Positions 12,901 through 27,700 of a DNA stretch of 64,000 nucleotides are shown in pieces. Position 1 is the stretch's first letter, and every line of letters begins with the position of its first letter. The position numbers and the translations under genes are program-made. The stretch lies in NCBI GenBank assembly GCA_013365365.1, contig JABVXU010000002.1, positions 474,001-538,000 on the forward strand, read 5' to 3'. A model generated the notes under the pieces. That model made no database searches. It worked only from the letters and a program-made list of their open reading frames with translations, and was not told where the DNA came from. The DNA is from Cruorifilaria tuberocauda (Eukaryota; Nematoda; Chromadorea; Rhabditida; Onchocercidae).

Positions 12901-15900
12901 ATAACTCTCATGATCGGGCTGGAGAGAGATTGATGAGGAAGAAGTTACACGAGGCTTAAGAATTAATTGCAAATTTTCCGATTAGAACAGTGATCACACA
13001 AAGGTATTGTCATATTGATAAGACTGACCCTAAGTGAAAGTTGGCTTCATTCTTTCATAATAGCAAAACTATCAAAGAATTAGTCAAATGAAGGTTTTCA
13101 GAACTTGCACGATATCGACCGCTATCAAATGCCTCATTTGTATTAGAGCATTAAAACTTGTAAATGGATTAATCACTAACCAAAAATGTAAGATAGAAAG
13201 GAAAACACTCGGATTGAGAGTATTTTAGAAGTTTTTGAAAGCTCAAGGATATGAATAATTGATTTTCCCGACAATATTCAAAATACTCTGAATCTTTTAG
13301 GGCTTCAAAATGTAACTATGTATCATTTCACAATGTCTTGCTTAATACAGACGTTGTATTTAGCTGATCAACTATAGAATTTTGTCTCACTTTCGTATAT
13401 TTCATCTTAACTATCATTATAATCATCCTGCAAATTGAACAGTATTGGAAGACAGACCATTTGAATTTCCGAAATCCGTTTGAATTATCGACACCGACTG
13501 AAGCAATCAAAAGTATTACACTACTATAACAATGTTGTATGGCTACCAATCATGCCGCCCAGGATATGATGATTTGGTCATAAGCTAAACCATGTAATTA
13601 ATGCGCTGAACTATTGGAATGCCCATCCCAAATAATGATTCAGTTTTTGTTTATGGTCAAATAAAGGCGCTGCAAAAACACATGCTGCCTTCATTTCACT
13701 TCTGTTGAAGTCATATGAGGCTTGCGATAAACTTTTCCAGAAATCTTCAAATCAAAAATTGGAATCAAGAACCAAAAGTTTTCAATGATAGAATAGTGAA
13801 CATCGAAAATTTACTCCATTTATTGAAATCAAAATTTGCGAGGAATACGGATTTTGTGCTTATGTGTTGAAAATTAGTGAAGTTTGATTTAACACTTTAT
13901 TATAAATGATTCAGATAATGAAAATGAGCATAAGTTCATTTGAAAATTAAAATTTTATTGGACAAAAATCTTTGATCAGTAAGAGGAGAACAGAAATCAT
14001 TCAATTATAAACATAGTCATTCAATCTATTCACAAACGTGTTTTTTGAACAATATAAAACAGAATATGGAAAGCTTATCATTTATCTCATCAATTCGCTT
14101 TTTAATCACTTATCTATTATCAATTCATTTTATTATTACCCGTTTTTTACTTTCTCGGAAAGTTCAATTCAATAGAATAGAATAGAATCCTGGAAATAGG
14201 ATTTTTATTCGCAAACTTTAGTAGACAATGAACTGATGAGGAAACAATCTTTCATCAATGAATACATCAAAACAAATAAGCTCAATGCTGCTTGTCAAAA
14301 ACGAAACAATTTTATCTTCTGTGATTTCTCGTTCACATCAAATTGCGGGAAATTTTCGCATGTAAAAAATGGAGGTGGAAAATATCGAAGACATCTCCAA
14401 TTTCAGTTCTTCCTCTCACTTCCAATGAATTTATTAGTTATTATCAAATCTTATCATTTATTTCTAATTTCAGTTTTTATTATCATTTCCTCACAGATTC
14501 GACGAAATTTCTCACTCTACCTTTTTATGAAATTTGTTTTTCTCAATCGTAGTTCTACAATATACAAATATTGTATTTGCTGTGATGCTATGTGTGTGTG
14601 CTTACAGAAAATAAGAGACAACATTTAGACGTTTAGTTATTCATATCATAGAAGTAGAAATAGAGAGAGGGAGAGAATAAAAAATGAAATTTTCTTAGAC
14701 GCAAAGCACGCAACTTTTCAGTTTGGCAGAAGAATGTCTGATGGACTAATTACAGTACTTTCGAAAATAAATTTATTACAACAAAATTTTCAAACGTTGT
14801 CCTTTACTCGAAGAGAAAGTTTTGTTTTCTTCCTTCTCTTGATCATGAATGGAAACTTCAACATCCTTTAATACAAACGTTTACCTGTCCTGTACGATGT
14901 TGAAAATTTAATTTTACTTTTTTATTTAATAACTAACATAATAACCTATATTGTAGTGAGATGCTGTTGTCAAATAGATTATTGATATTTTTATGCCTGA
15001 ATGAATCATAATTGTGAGAATATTTTCTTCATTTATTGTTGTCGTTATTGAAAATTTCACGGCTAATATCGTGAAGTATCTTCACTGTATTGAAGACACT
15101 TTTTTGTCTAAAAAATGACCGATTGAAATATCATAAAACTTGAAATTTTTATGATCAGTGATTAAGTTAGCTGTTAAAATTTTTTTTGTTTTTCAGTCAT
15201 TGGCATTCCTTTATATTTTAATCTTAACTAGCAATTGCATTCCATCTTTAATTTAGTTTATGGCAATAATTACTCCATATCCGGCCGTAAACATTCCTCC
15301 CTTCAATCAATATTTTAAACTTTCAATGTATTTCTTTCCCTTCACTTAATGTCGTTTTAATTGGGAGAAGAAATAAATAAAAGTGTGAGGAAATCATCTT
15401 TTCAATGTTAAATCAAGTTTTCTGTAAAACATTTTAATATCTCTTTGAAATCGTTCCTCTTCACAGCAACTATTTTTGCAGAATTGTACAATTTTTCATA
15501 ATTTTTATTCAAAAGATATCATTTACAACTATTTCAAAGAAATATAGGCCTGTAAATATGAGGAAGGCAAATTTTATATTAATATGAATATCCTGCACTA
15601 ATTATCCTAAAAGTTGTTGAAATATCAGTAAGTTCGTTGACTACGTCTTTTGTGAAGATTTTATGAACCGGTTGCTTTCGCTTCTGAAAAAACATCTGGA
15701 ACAAAAAAGTCCATGACGACTATGTCGCATTCAAAAGGCAATGTAGCATTCATCGTTAAGTCGCAAATTCATTGAAAATGATGTCATCATAAAAAACCAC
15801 TTTATTATACAAGTAATATTAAAAGGAACTAAATTCACTTAAATAAGTTTAATTATGGAATATTCCCCGAAAAAATGTATAAGGAAACCAGTGCGTATTT

Positions 15901-17100
15901 TCTATTCTTAGAACAAAATTTTGAAATATTTCGATAAACGAATGATATATTTAAAAGATGTGATTTATTCTGGAAAGTTTGGAAGCGTAAACATGGCTTG
16001 ACAGCTAGTAGCAGTAGATGGTTGCATCATTCAGAACTGTTTAGTAATGGAAAGCAGAAACAATGTTGAGAAATTAGCTGAGAATTAATTGTCAATTTAA
16101 TCGTAAGAATTTCCCCATCAAAAATTCCATTTTGTTTGATAGATTTTTGCATATATTAATAATAATATTTGCAAAGTAACTTTAAAATGTTTGCTTATTG
16201 TTTTTATTAATTTATGGTTTTCAGTATTTCTTACATTACCAACAATAACGAAAACGATCTTCTTTAGTTGTGCACTTTCAATACGACATCACTGCATAAT
16301 GATAAAAGTATTACAAAAGTTATCAGTTTAAACAGTGAATTTCAAAGAAGATACTAGTTTCATGCTTTTTCATTGTGCTAATTTTACCTTTTCATTTCAT
16401 GTCAAAGATATTTTTCTGATATATTAACACTCTGCAAAATCCTATCTCAATGCACTTCTCATAAATTTGTTTAGAAGAATGATGCTGCAAATATAAAAAT
16501 TTCTAAAACGCAAGGAGTTTTTCCTTTTATTTCAGCAAATAATTAATTTTTTACAAATTGTTCAATTTCTTAATCAAATAATTCTGAGAAATATTGAACC
16601 ATTGCAAGTATTAATGTAATATTTATTTTAATCTAAAACAAGTTATGATATACCTTATCAATATATCACATAGAAATGTTGTTCCAAAAACTAACATTAT
16701 CTACACAAGAGTAAATTTCAATTCAATATTCAATAATGTAAAATTTCATGAGATTAGATTATAAAACACAATATTAGAGATATTTGGTCAGATATGAGTA
16801 ACATTTAAAAAAAATTGTCATTGAAATGATCTTTTTATACGCTTATTCTTCCGCTTTCCTCAAAAGATGGCACGTAACATTTCATGCATCAATGCTTCTT
16901 CCCTGTTTCCTTCACTACCTTTTCTTATTACAAATACAATTCACATTATTTACGGCTTTTTTTAGTGCCATTGAATACAAATTAGTAATCCGAAGCACTT
17001 ATGATATTCTTATAACAGTAAATGACGGATATCATATGCTAAGGAAACTACAATCCACATTGAGTAAAGTTATAAAAAACAATAGCAAAATATCAGTTTA
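12901..17100. other. AT-rich intergenic DNA, nothing supported
   Basis: A 130-codon open frame at 14236-14628 has AT-driven composition (Phe, Ile, Lys, Asn, Ser), overlaps another open frame, and has no domain signature; I treat it as chance. A short AATAG microsatellite lies at 14171-14188 and a purine run near 14655-14680. Confidence 0.5.
14171..14188. repeat. AATAG microsatellite
   Basis: About three and a half tandem copies of the pentamer AATAG. Confidence 0.7.
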
Positions 17101-18300
17101 AAAAATATCTTAATCTTTAAAAGTAAATAAATTTTGATCAAAAAGTTCTTCATTTTTGCGACGCTTCCAAGCGAAGGAATTAGCAACTTTGCTGTTGTCT
17201 TTCACCGTTGTTATCATTCTGTATCACTTCTTATTCGGTTAGATATGAATTGATTGGGTTCTTCAGTTAATTGATTTTCCTTAGAAAGTTCTCGGATCTT
17301 GCTGATTGGAGTATTTTTTCTTCCCGTTTTGTTTTCCGTATTTCTGTTCGATTTCGTTATTTTTTGCCATTTTTAATTCGAACTACCGGTTTTTTTTTTG
17401 GTTTTCGACTTCCTGTATCGGTTCCTTGAATATTGTCAATTAAATTTGTGTTCCCCTATTTTTGGAATTTTCGGTTAGTTCGAATCTGGTTGTAATTGAT
17501 TGGTGCCCTTCTCTTCTAATCATGGCAATTCTTTCCCAGGCGCTCATAATTCCCAAATTTTATGTGGGAATATTGATTTGTCGACTTACTTTGGCCAATA
17601 TTGTGTTAGAATAATAAAACAGTTCGTTTGTGTGTCCACTTCCTGTCAACATAGACTCAACTTTCATATGAAGCAAAGAAAATCCCAGTCTAAACTTTGA
17701 AACTTATTTAGCTGCACAAGGTTGATAAAATGTTCAGCTTCGATAAGGCCATCCGACTCTTTCCTATAACTTTTAGATCATTTAATTGACACGATTTAAT
17801 GAGTCATTGTCGCCCAGTTCAACTACTTGTAAATAGTTAATCAAGCAATCCATTGTGTCGGCCTCAATTGTTATGTTCTCGTCTCTTTTTGTCTTTATTC
17901 CGAATTTTACCTTAGCTTTAAGATATCATTTTGGCATCTTGTTACCAGATAAGTTTTTTGATTGGTCAGTTATTTGTGGGGAAAATTCCTGCACTTAATG
18001 TGAAATAACCTAGTAACGAAGTTCTTTGCAGAAGAAACGTGAAGTTTCCTTTTATTGCACTTAGTTACCATACATCCTCTTGGAGAAAGTTAAGACAATT
18101 ATTGTTTTCTCGTAGGTAGTTCATCCGATGTTTGATTGACATTCATTATCCTAATGATCCACATTACAGAAGAACAAGTTTTTTTTTGTTTTACTAGTTG
18201 TGAAACTTCCATTAACCTCTTGATTAATTTAAGATCACTGTTTTACGCTGTCTAATACAGGCAAGGTAGAAGCATCAGCACTAGCGTACTGTGGGCATAT

Positions 18301-19088
18301 ATTCGATTCATTTCCAGCTAATTTTCCTTCCTTTTCACTGTCGAAAGCTTGACTTCATTCGTTAGGACCAGTTTTCCGAGTTTATTGATGGATCAGGACT
18401 TTTGTTCTTATTAGATCATATCCAAAACCCAAATCGGCAGTTTGTTTTCATATACGATTTCGATATTGGATTGTTCTTAATTCTCACTCATTGTTTTCAG
18501 TTGTCGAAGTATTCTTTCAATAGCATCAATGCCATTCTCTCTTGATGAATTTTCTTGGAATAATATAACTCTTGGTAAAGCAACTTTTTAAAATGTGAGA
18601 TTGCCCGTATGAAGACCTTTTTTATAACATCATAATTTCTGAAGTTATGTCGTAGCTTCTTTAAGACGGTAATTATATAATTCATTTTTTGAATATCTGG
18701 AATATTTTGCAGATGTGCTGCAGTATCAAAACTATTCCAATATTCTTTCCATAATGTAGATTACACTAAATGTAGACAATAGTAATTGTGCTCAGTCCAC
18801 CTTGGGCTTTGTTTGGCTCTCGTTACGAGTTAATACTTCCTTTTGTTGGCCTTGATTTAAGTTTGGATGCCAAGTTACAATAATTCTTTTCTCTCAAGTA
18901 TTAAATCTAAATTCCTCCACCATTCCATCGTCACCATCTAAGAATAATTTTCTTCTCTTCATGATTGATTCAAGATTTGCTGGATTGCCTTCATTCTGCA
19001 CTGATGATTTCGAGAGCGCCAAGATGTAATTCATTCGTCTGGTCTTGTATTGTTGACAAATTTCTTCGCCAATCTGCATTAGATCCAA
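18301..19088 (-). mobile_element. Decayed LTR retroelement gag remnant, BEL/Pao-like
   Basis: The minus strand translates to blocks that resemble BEL/Pao gag: IERILRQLKTMSEN, then in the same frame after a stop NIEIVYENKLPIWVLDM, and further on INKLGKLVL. The combination of an ERILRQL helix followed by a KLPxWVL motif is what recalls these gag proteins. Several in-frame stops (for example after SEN and after LDM) show it cannot be translated. Short intact stretches lie at 18497-18685 and 18894-19088. The surrounding 17.1-19.7 kb is less AT-rich than its neighbours and may be more of the same element, but I could not identify pol motifs or terminal repeats. Family assignment is from memory of motif pattern and should be tested by profile search. 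Confidence 0.45.
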
Positions 19089-19699
19089 TGATGTAAGACT
19101 AATCTTTTGACTTCTTCGAAAGGTTTTTGTAACTTTTCTTTGCTGTTTTCGAACATTTTATAACAACTGCAGCATCACTTAGCCCATGACACCAGAAAAT
19201 TTTATTGTGCTGGACGTTTGCTGTTTAGGAGTTTGGTTGGACACGGTGATATGTACTGAAACTCTTACTATGACATTAGAGAGATTTAGTGAAGTTAACG
19301 CATATGACAATTATTTCAACGTAATTCGTTGATAAGATAATAGTTAATAGAGAAGGAAGCCGATCATAACAGAAGCAGAGATTGGTAACTGATATCCCAT
19401 CCATATCAATCTGTACATCCTTCATTAGTTTTCCATACACAAAAACTGTTCATCATATTATGTAGAGGAATTGAGCTGAAGTCAGTGTGATTCACTGGAA
19501 GTGCCCGAGGAAATCGAGGTGAGGTCAGGTTATGGTCATCGAGAGAAAAAGTCTATGAGAATTATTCGTTAGTGATCACTCGTCAGATTATACGTGAAAG
19601 GAAGCGAACAATCTAAGCGTCAGCCCTTGACGACATATTCTTATGAGAGTGAGTGAGGGATATCATCTGATAAAGAAACTACATTTACAAATATCAAAA

Positions 19700-22600
19700 G
19701 TATTTTTTTAAGCAAAAAATATAAATATACGAAATACCCATGTAAATAAATTAATATCATAAAGTTCATCGTTGTTTGCAATAAGGTCAATGAAAAAAAG
19801 ATCATGTTGATAACTTAAACATTAATGATTTGGAAAGGAAGAGAAGAGTTATCAATGAAATTATCACTTCATCCCATCCTTTCCTGCGATATTCAGTAAA
19901 AATAAGATTTCTAAAGGGTTTGATTTTGACTTAAGTAATGCTTTCATCCTTTTTAATTTTGCCTAAGGGATAAGGCAATATATATAGAAGGTAAAGGAAA
20001 AAAGTGAATAAGGAATTAGATACGTGAAAGAGAAAAGAAAAAGGAAAAGATAATGAGGTTAATTAGGAGAGAGAGAACGAAAGAGAAGAAAAAAAAATAA
20101 ACTGATAAAAAATTTACACAATCGAAAAGTTACATCGCTCCCAAAAAGAATAAAGCTTCCAGTGATTGTTCTCTCGGAGCATGTAAAAAGGCCAATAAGT
20201 AAGAAAAAATGATGAAGATGGAAATAAAAATTAATTTTAAAAAGGTAGGATCAGCCAACCTCCTTTCTTTCTCTTTTACCCACTCCTTTTATCTCTTCTC
20301 TCTATCTTACATAAACCGTTATCATTAGGATAATTACAGGGGGACAAAAGTGACGATTGTTATCATTCCTGCCAGTTATCTTCATCTTCCATTCGATCCT
20401 GTCCTTTTGTATTATCTCTTCTCACTTCACTCTTTTCTCTTCCTCTCATGAAATTCTGCAAAATGTATAACGGCCAATTTCTCCAACGCATATGCTAAAT
20501 TTGAAATTTTTTCTAATCCTGTTGCAATCTTCAAAAAATATTACATTACACTTCTCCTATAAATGGCTCGTCCATGACAAAGTCCAATTCTCATTCACAC
20601 TGATTTTCTCTCTTATCACTTATGGTCGACAGTTTTGGAAATTTCTGGTAAACTGATTGGTAAACATTTGAAATCCTCATAATAAGCAAAAAAGTTCTCT
20701 TTCTGTTTCATAAATTTAATGAAAAATGATTTGATGATCCTTCCACGAACTGATAGTTTATTAACTTTACACTTTCGATGTTATTGCTCTTACAAAAGCT
20801 TTAAAAAACAGTTTGCTACGATGAGATATATTCGAATTATTTCATACAATTTATTAAGAAGATTTCATTATTTTTATTCGTTTATTAGTAATTAACTATC
20901 GAATCGATGCATAATTAATATTATCGACAAAATTAATGATCACATAAATACGAATTAGATTTGTTGAAATCAAATAACGAGTTAGTTTTTTCTTTGTGAC
21001 ATTTCAGCGGAAAAAAGCGTTTTATTAAAAAAAAAATATTATTACAAAAAAAGCGACAAAACAGAATTCTAAGAAAGAGTCGATTGTTTTTTTTCTTGAG
21101 AAAATGACGAAAATTACCTTACCCACCAAATTTATCTGTTCGAAATCAAAGTGAGAAAAATAAGTACCTTTCTTTGATTTTCATTTCCATCACCGTTCAA
21201 TCGAAACATGAATTTTTTGTCATTTGAATATCATTTGAAATACTCTTATAATATAAAGGTTTAGCCTCCCTCTAATGTATTTCGAAATGAAAAAACCGCT
21301 GTAGTGATCATGTCATCACGTAAATTTCAAATGTTTCACTCAATTCAAAACTAATTTCTACTTGTGTATTATCGAATTTTATTAAGTTTCATCGATGTTT
21401 AAACTGCAACAGTCTATAATTCTTTTCAGTAAATTACCATTGAATTGTTCAAAATAATTATTTGATTATATTGCAGTTCATCCATTTTCACTTTTTGAAT
21501 TCCTAACTTACTAAATTTATTATTAATTACTGATATAAAACAGTGGAAGGCAGTTTAAGGCAGCAGCTTTAATTCATAACATTCATTACCTCTTTTTCCG
21601 CTCGCGCATTTTCCCAAAAGTTAAAGAAATTAGTTTAAAATTATTTTAAAAACTAACTTTAAATTAGATAAGAACTTGTTTTAGCCTGCATGAGGTTGCT
21701 TAATTAGAGTAAAATTTTATGGAAGATGAAAGATGAATAAAGGAAGATTCGTCTTTGGTTATTGATAAAAGTTATTGATAATAACTGATTAGAAAACAAA
21801 GATAAAAAAGTGCATAATTGAAAAAATGTAATTTATGAGTCATTAAGAAAATTGGAATAATATTTCTTAAATTCACAATTTCTATTCTTAAAGCTGAAGT
21901 AAGCAACTAAAAGTGAATTTCTGATTTCATGATTTAGTAGAAATTATATTGCACTTATCAGTTTAACTCTACTACTAAAATTAGTGATACGGCGAATGAC
22001 TGGATCATTTATGAAATTCCAACTTCCTATGCAGTTAGTTCGAATTTCTCAGATCTCTTTTCAAAATTTACAGCATTACCTAACTTCATCAGACAGAAAA
22101 AGATTCAATCCATAGAGAGTAAAATAATAAGTGACAAATCAAAATTTTTACATGTTTCGCTTCTAGTAAAATTACATTGATATTTTAGACTTGACTTGAA
22201 TACAAATAATATTGTGATTATTCTGAACTTTATAATTCTGTTTTCGGTTTTTATTCGGACGGATAAATCAGTGCACTAATTTTGGGTCAAATATTATTTT
22301 TTCAGAACTAATTTCAGTAAATTCTCTGAACTAATTAAATTTGAACGATTTATTTCTTTTAAAAGCAATTTTTTTTCTTTTTTTCATTGCTACCGAATTG
22401 TTCTTCCTTATCACTTTTCGTTTCGTCATTTATTTGTTCCCTTTTCCTTCGTTAGTACAGTGTTGATATTTCATAAACCTAAACAAAAATTAATATGCCT
22501 CGTTTCCATTTTTATTTCGTCGGGATTTTTGCAAATCTAAAATAACTGCTTTTAATTCTTGATCCGGTTGATGAGAATTTTTTCAATGTATAGTGAAACT

Positions 22601-24680
22601 GCATTCGTGATTTTTGTACTAATTAAATTACAAACATCAATTTTATAGGTCATCCCAGAACTTATTTTTACACTAGTACTATTCACTTTGCCATAAAATT
22701 CAGTTAATGATTAATTAGGTGGTGGGAGGTATTTTAGCAAATATTTTGTGATCTTAATGAGATTTGTGGCGTAAGCAGTATCATTTGGAAATTTCAAATT
22801 AAATTAAAAACTCTCGATTAAGTAACATAGCAATATATATAAATAAGAAATTTCAATTAAGAGATTAAGAGATTGAAACTTCTTCATATTAGTAGGCAGT
22901 TCAATATTTTGTATTTTTAGATGGATTTCATCGAAATCTCCAAAGCCGCTTTTTTTCCTTTCAAGTCGCTTTGTGAGACTTTTAGCTTAAGAAGTTTTTA
23001 TTTTTAGAAAATTAATGAAACTTTTTGTAAAAAATACTCTCTGAAGTGGTAAAGTTCGTCTTTTTCTATTTCTATTATTTTAACTTCACTCCTTTTAAAA
23101 TTGTAACTTTATTATTTCTCAGGAATAAAATTTGTGAAATTTCTGAAAGAAAATCAACCTAGCATCATCAAAATCTTCATTGAATACATTCATATATATA
23201 TAAACACAATGACTTATCCTTATTAGCAACGTGTCTTCAATAAAAGATCGTAAAAGGATCTCGGAAAATTTTTGTCCAAAAATTAATCGCTAAATTTTGC
23301 CGTAAAAATGGAAAACCATCCGATATAAATGAAAATTAAATTTATTGAAGCAGAGGAAAATTTTGCAGAAGAAAGTAATTGTGCACAATTACGCACAGCT
23401 AATTTCATTACTTTCGTTAAAAATAAAAAGATTTTCAAGTTTTACTGAACAACTACAAAAATTTGTTCCAATTCTTTTTTTGCTTCCGCTTTGTATATTT
23501 GCCCAATTTCCTATATGATATCACAGAATGATTTTCACTTCTTATCACGACTATTTTCGCAATTTCAACTTTTTAATATCTAATTTATCATAACTATTGC
23601 TTTTATAGTGGAAACCTAAATGAATGCCAAATATAAATGAAAGGTCATACTGACTTTCAAAATGGTTTTTAGCTCGCAAATCTAATAGGAACGAGAAGTT
23701 TCGAATTTGAGAAAACTATGTGAAGGGGTTTTAAATTATAAATCATAGAATGATATAAATGCACGAAAAGAGAATTAATTCATCGTGCAGCAAAACACTT
23801 CACCAGTAGCTCGTAATGATAACAAAGTTAATTATATTTCAAGATTTTGTCAAATATGAAATTTTGCTTTCTCATTTTTTATTTGATCTATCTAATCTTT
23901 TCATCCGTCAATGTTAATAGGTCAAAATCGATTAGTTTTCAAGAATGAACCGTAAATAACAAAAGTGAATGACGAATAAAAAAATGATAAGTTTCAAGCA
24001 CTAACATCAAAAGCTTCTCAGTCATCGCAAGGAATTATAAGGAATTAATAGTTTAATTAATTTTTAAGTATCACTTTTTAAACAAACTTTACTATGTCGG
24101 GATATTTATTATTAATCAGTTTCCTTTCAATAACTTGAGGAAGTGTATTCTTAAACAGACTGACGATTAATTACACTTTTTAAAAATGCTATTTACGAAC
24201 TTGTAACCTTTGATCTATATTCTTTTATCTCAATAAAAGTCCATGAAAGAAGAATTTTAACTCTTTGCAATAAGAGAATGGAATAATACATCATTCATCT
24301 GTGCTACAATTAATACTCTATTAAAATTTGTTAACACCTGTGTTTGAACTTCAAGCAGTCTTGAAAGCCAATCATGAAAAATGGCTGATTAAAAGTTCGC
24401 TGTGTTTACAGCGAACATTTATTGAGTATTCATTGTGATTCTTATTCCTTGAATATTGAATATTAACAATATATTTCCTTCTTCAAATTTCAATTTTTTT
24501 AATGTTCAAATGAAACACGCGTACTTGAGAAATTTAAGGTTATAGATGCTTTTTTCATGTAGACAATCATTTTTTTAAACTTAAAAAGGTTTCTTACTAT
24601 TAGTTTTTCGCTTGATGCTATCATCTGTAATTGTGCTACATGAATTGAACACATTAGTCATTTAATTAAATCAACATCAT
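19700..24680. other. AT-rich intergenic DNA upstream of ptr, nothing supported
   Basis: About 5 kb with only AT-driven short open frames. It includes a purine-rich tract at about 20000-20100. No RNA gene or exon with good splice sites was recognised. It presumably contains the ptr promoter. Confidence 0.5.
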
Positions 24681-24687
24681 TTTGCAG
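24681..24687 (+). promoter_or_regulatory. Probable trans-splice (or 5' UTR) acceptor for ptr
   Basis: TTTGCAG lies 82 nt before the first ATG of the ptr reading frame. Nothing upstream joins in frame, so this is the likely spliced-leader addition site or the 3' end of a 5' UTR intron. Confidence 0.45.
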
Positions 24688-24769
24688 TGAAAAAAGTCAA
24701 AGTTTAAAGATAAATCAAAAAGGTTCAAAATCATAATTCCGTTGGTTGCGAGTAGCACAACAAATCATA

Positions 24770-27700
24770 ATGCGGATGATCGAAGCGTTGGAAAAGGTGG
24801 TTGCTAGAAATTTCAGAACTTTGGGTGCAGGTATTGGAAGGAAACCAATTCGGGTAATTATCACCATGCTCATCATATCAAGCTTAATGAGCTTAGGCAT
24901 GTTAAAACTCGATGAAGTTAATAATGTGAGGACTGAATATTCACCAAGTAATGCACCAAGCAGGATCGAACATGCTGTCGCAATGAATTTTCTCGGGCAG
25001 GTAATACCATGAATTAATGAATTTTAATTAATGACATTAAATATAACTAATTTTTTATTGACAAAAATTACTATTAGGCTTTTCAATAATAAAAAAAGCG
25101 TTTTAGGATAAGGTTTGTTTTTAGTCAGGTAGATAGTTTATTCACATAATGATAGATACTTTCTTAATTTAATTATGCAAATGATATCTATGAAGAAATG
25201 AAGTTTTATTGTTCCTTTTGTACTTCAGAAGTGTTTAGAAAAAACAAAATTATGAATCATTATGCTAGATATTCATTTACTCTTCATTCTGAATAAATAC
25301 GTAGAAATAAGGGAATAAATTTCTGTTGCCAAAAAATATGCTACTTAGATCATTGGCAATTTGATCAGAACTGAAAGTGTTGATTTACCATTCGAAATTT
25401 TCTTTAATTTTGATAATTTTAGATTCCCACGAAGCAGATGATTAGATAGAGCTCAAAAAAAAAAGATTAACGGAAACGATTTCAGAACGGAACATTGGAT
25501 CCGGTGTATGTTTTAGTTGAAGCACGTGACAATGGATCGTTGTTGCGTGATGAACATCGAAAAGCACTGATGCAGTTCATTAAACAAATCCAATCGAATA
25601 TAACAATTCAATATGAAAGTCGAAGATATGGATTTAAGGAACTCTGCGAGCCATATTGTGAATTAAATACAGCTTTCATGGCATTTCTGAGACTTTATGA
25701 TCCAAACAATCAAATTACATTCACTTATCCAAGCATTGATCTTTTCGGATCACAGATCTTTATCGGTGGAGTTTTTGTGTTTATGATCTTATTATTTGCT
25801 AAAATTCATTGCTGGAACACCATCATTTATGTATTCCAGCGTAACATTTCATTTTATATTGAGATCTCGAGAAAATATTACTTTTTGAAAATGGAAAGTA
25901 TGATTTTTAAAAATATGAAACATGTAAAAACACTAATAGAAAGATTAAATCGAGGAATTTCCTCAGTCGCCAATTTTTTTGCATCAACCCAAACCGTGAT
26001 AAATGAATAAACAAAAACAAAAACCACAAAGTGGTGAAAGTAATTTTTCCATAACTTTTTATAAATAAATTCGATGTTAGCAATGTAGTTTTATTTTCTA
26101 TGTTCTTTTTTTTTCTTGCTTATCTTCTTGCTGCATAAAATTTATTATAAATTAAGTTTTCCTATTTGTTAAGATTAATTTGTTAATGGATTATTGTGTT
26201 AATAGCATTTTCTAGTTTTATCCAAATTTCATTCTGAATTTAACATATTGTCTGGAATTTTTGTAATGTTACTTTGCAGGAAATAATGTTTACGGTGTGA
26301 TACTTGAAGAAGGTACCAATCTTATCAAATCATTCTCAACAGCAGTCATTGAGTTATTCATCAGTGCGCCGCAGGATGAAATTCTATATGAGTGGCAATT
26401 AGAAATACAACGACAGTATAATCAGGAAGAATTTAAATTGCTTAGTGTAAGCAAATTTACATTTATTTAATGATCAAAAAGACTGATAAATGTTGATTTC
26501 TTTATTAAAAAATATGATAAATTTTTACCCAAAATAACTCTTAACATTGCTATGACAAATAACAAATTTCAAAAAGAAATTTTTATCAAAATCGATCGCT
26601 GAAACATATGATAACATCGTACTTTATACCATTTCCCACTGTTTTTTGGATTACTCCCGTTCATTTTTTAATTGACTAAGGACATCAATTTGATCATTTA
26701 AACTGCCAAACGCTTTTTCTATTTCATTATGCACTGGAAACTTTTTCGGACTCATGAAAGATAATAAAATTCACAAAAATTTGCTATTGCGCAAGGAGTT
26801 GAAATTGATGCACTAATGCTTCCTTTGTCGTCCATTTCGATCGTTGTAATTCTGCATGGAATAAACATGGAAGACAATCAGAGATAATTTTTTGAATATT
26901 GTTCATGACAAATATTTGAAAATTGCTGTTTATTGTCTAGGAATCAAAAATAATTTGTTAATGAAGGTTAGATGCAATCGTTTTTGATCTTAACGCTATG
27001 ATTTTATGAATGAAATCTGAATATCATTTCGTTTGAATTTTTTGTAACTTTCTAAAGTCAAATTAAAAAAAGAAAAGGACAAAGATTCATTTCAGATCGG
27101 TCTTACCAGTGATTGCTTGGTTTCAGTAGAAGTTCGTCGAATGGGTCTGGAGACTGCGCCTGTCCTTTTCGGATCCATTTGTGCCATGATATTTTTTGTT
27201 ATAATTAGTTCGATTCGGTAAATCATTTGAAATTTCCTTCCAGGATTAAACTTTTCAAATCTTTCGAACATTTTTTTGGTTCAATTCTCAATTATTCCAG
27301 CTTTACTGATAATAATAATCGCTGATTGATTTTATCCAATCTTCAACTATCTGTTGAATACCAACAGCATTTTCACACTTAAACATATTGGACAAATTAA
27401 TTTCCTAACAGGAAAAATTAAATTTCCAACATATCGCATTTCTGCACTTCGGAACGGTAATAAAAATGAAGATCCCTCAAAAAATTATATGACCTCCACC
27501 TGTCATCTAATAGAAATAATTTAAACAAAATGATGCAGTCAATAAGTATTATCATAATATTTTAAAATAAGTATTTATTTATTTTCAATTAAATTTAAAA
27601 GAAAAATTCAGGGAAAATCCGATGAAAAGCAAACCGTGGGAATCGCTGATTGGTAGTTTAATACCGATCCAATCAATGTTAATGTCGACAGGAATACTAT

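Noticed and set aside
14236..14628. 130-codon open frame on the plus strand
   Set aside because: AT-driven residue composition, a second open frame overlaps it, and there is no domain, signal peptide or splice context.
17461..17500. Possible tRNA T-arm around GTTCGAATC
   Set aside because: The flanking bases cannot form a T stem on either strand and no acceptor stem or anticodon arm is present.
24715..24900. Minus-strand open frame opposite ptr exon 1
   Set aside because: Shadow of the ptr coding exon, whose plus-strand product matches the PTR family.
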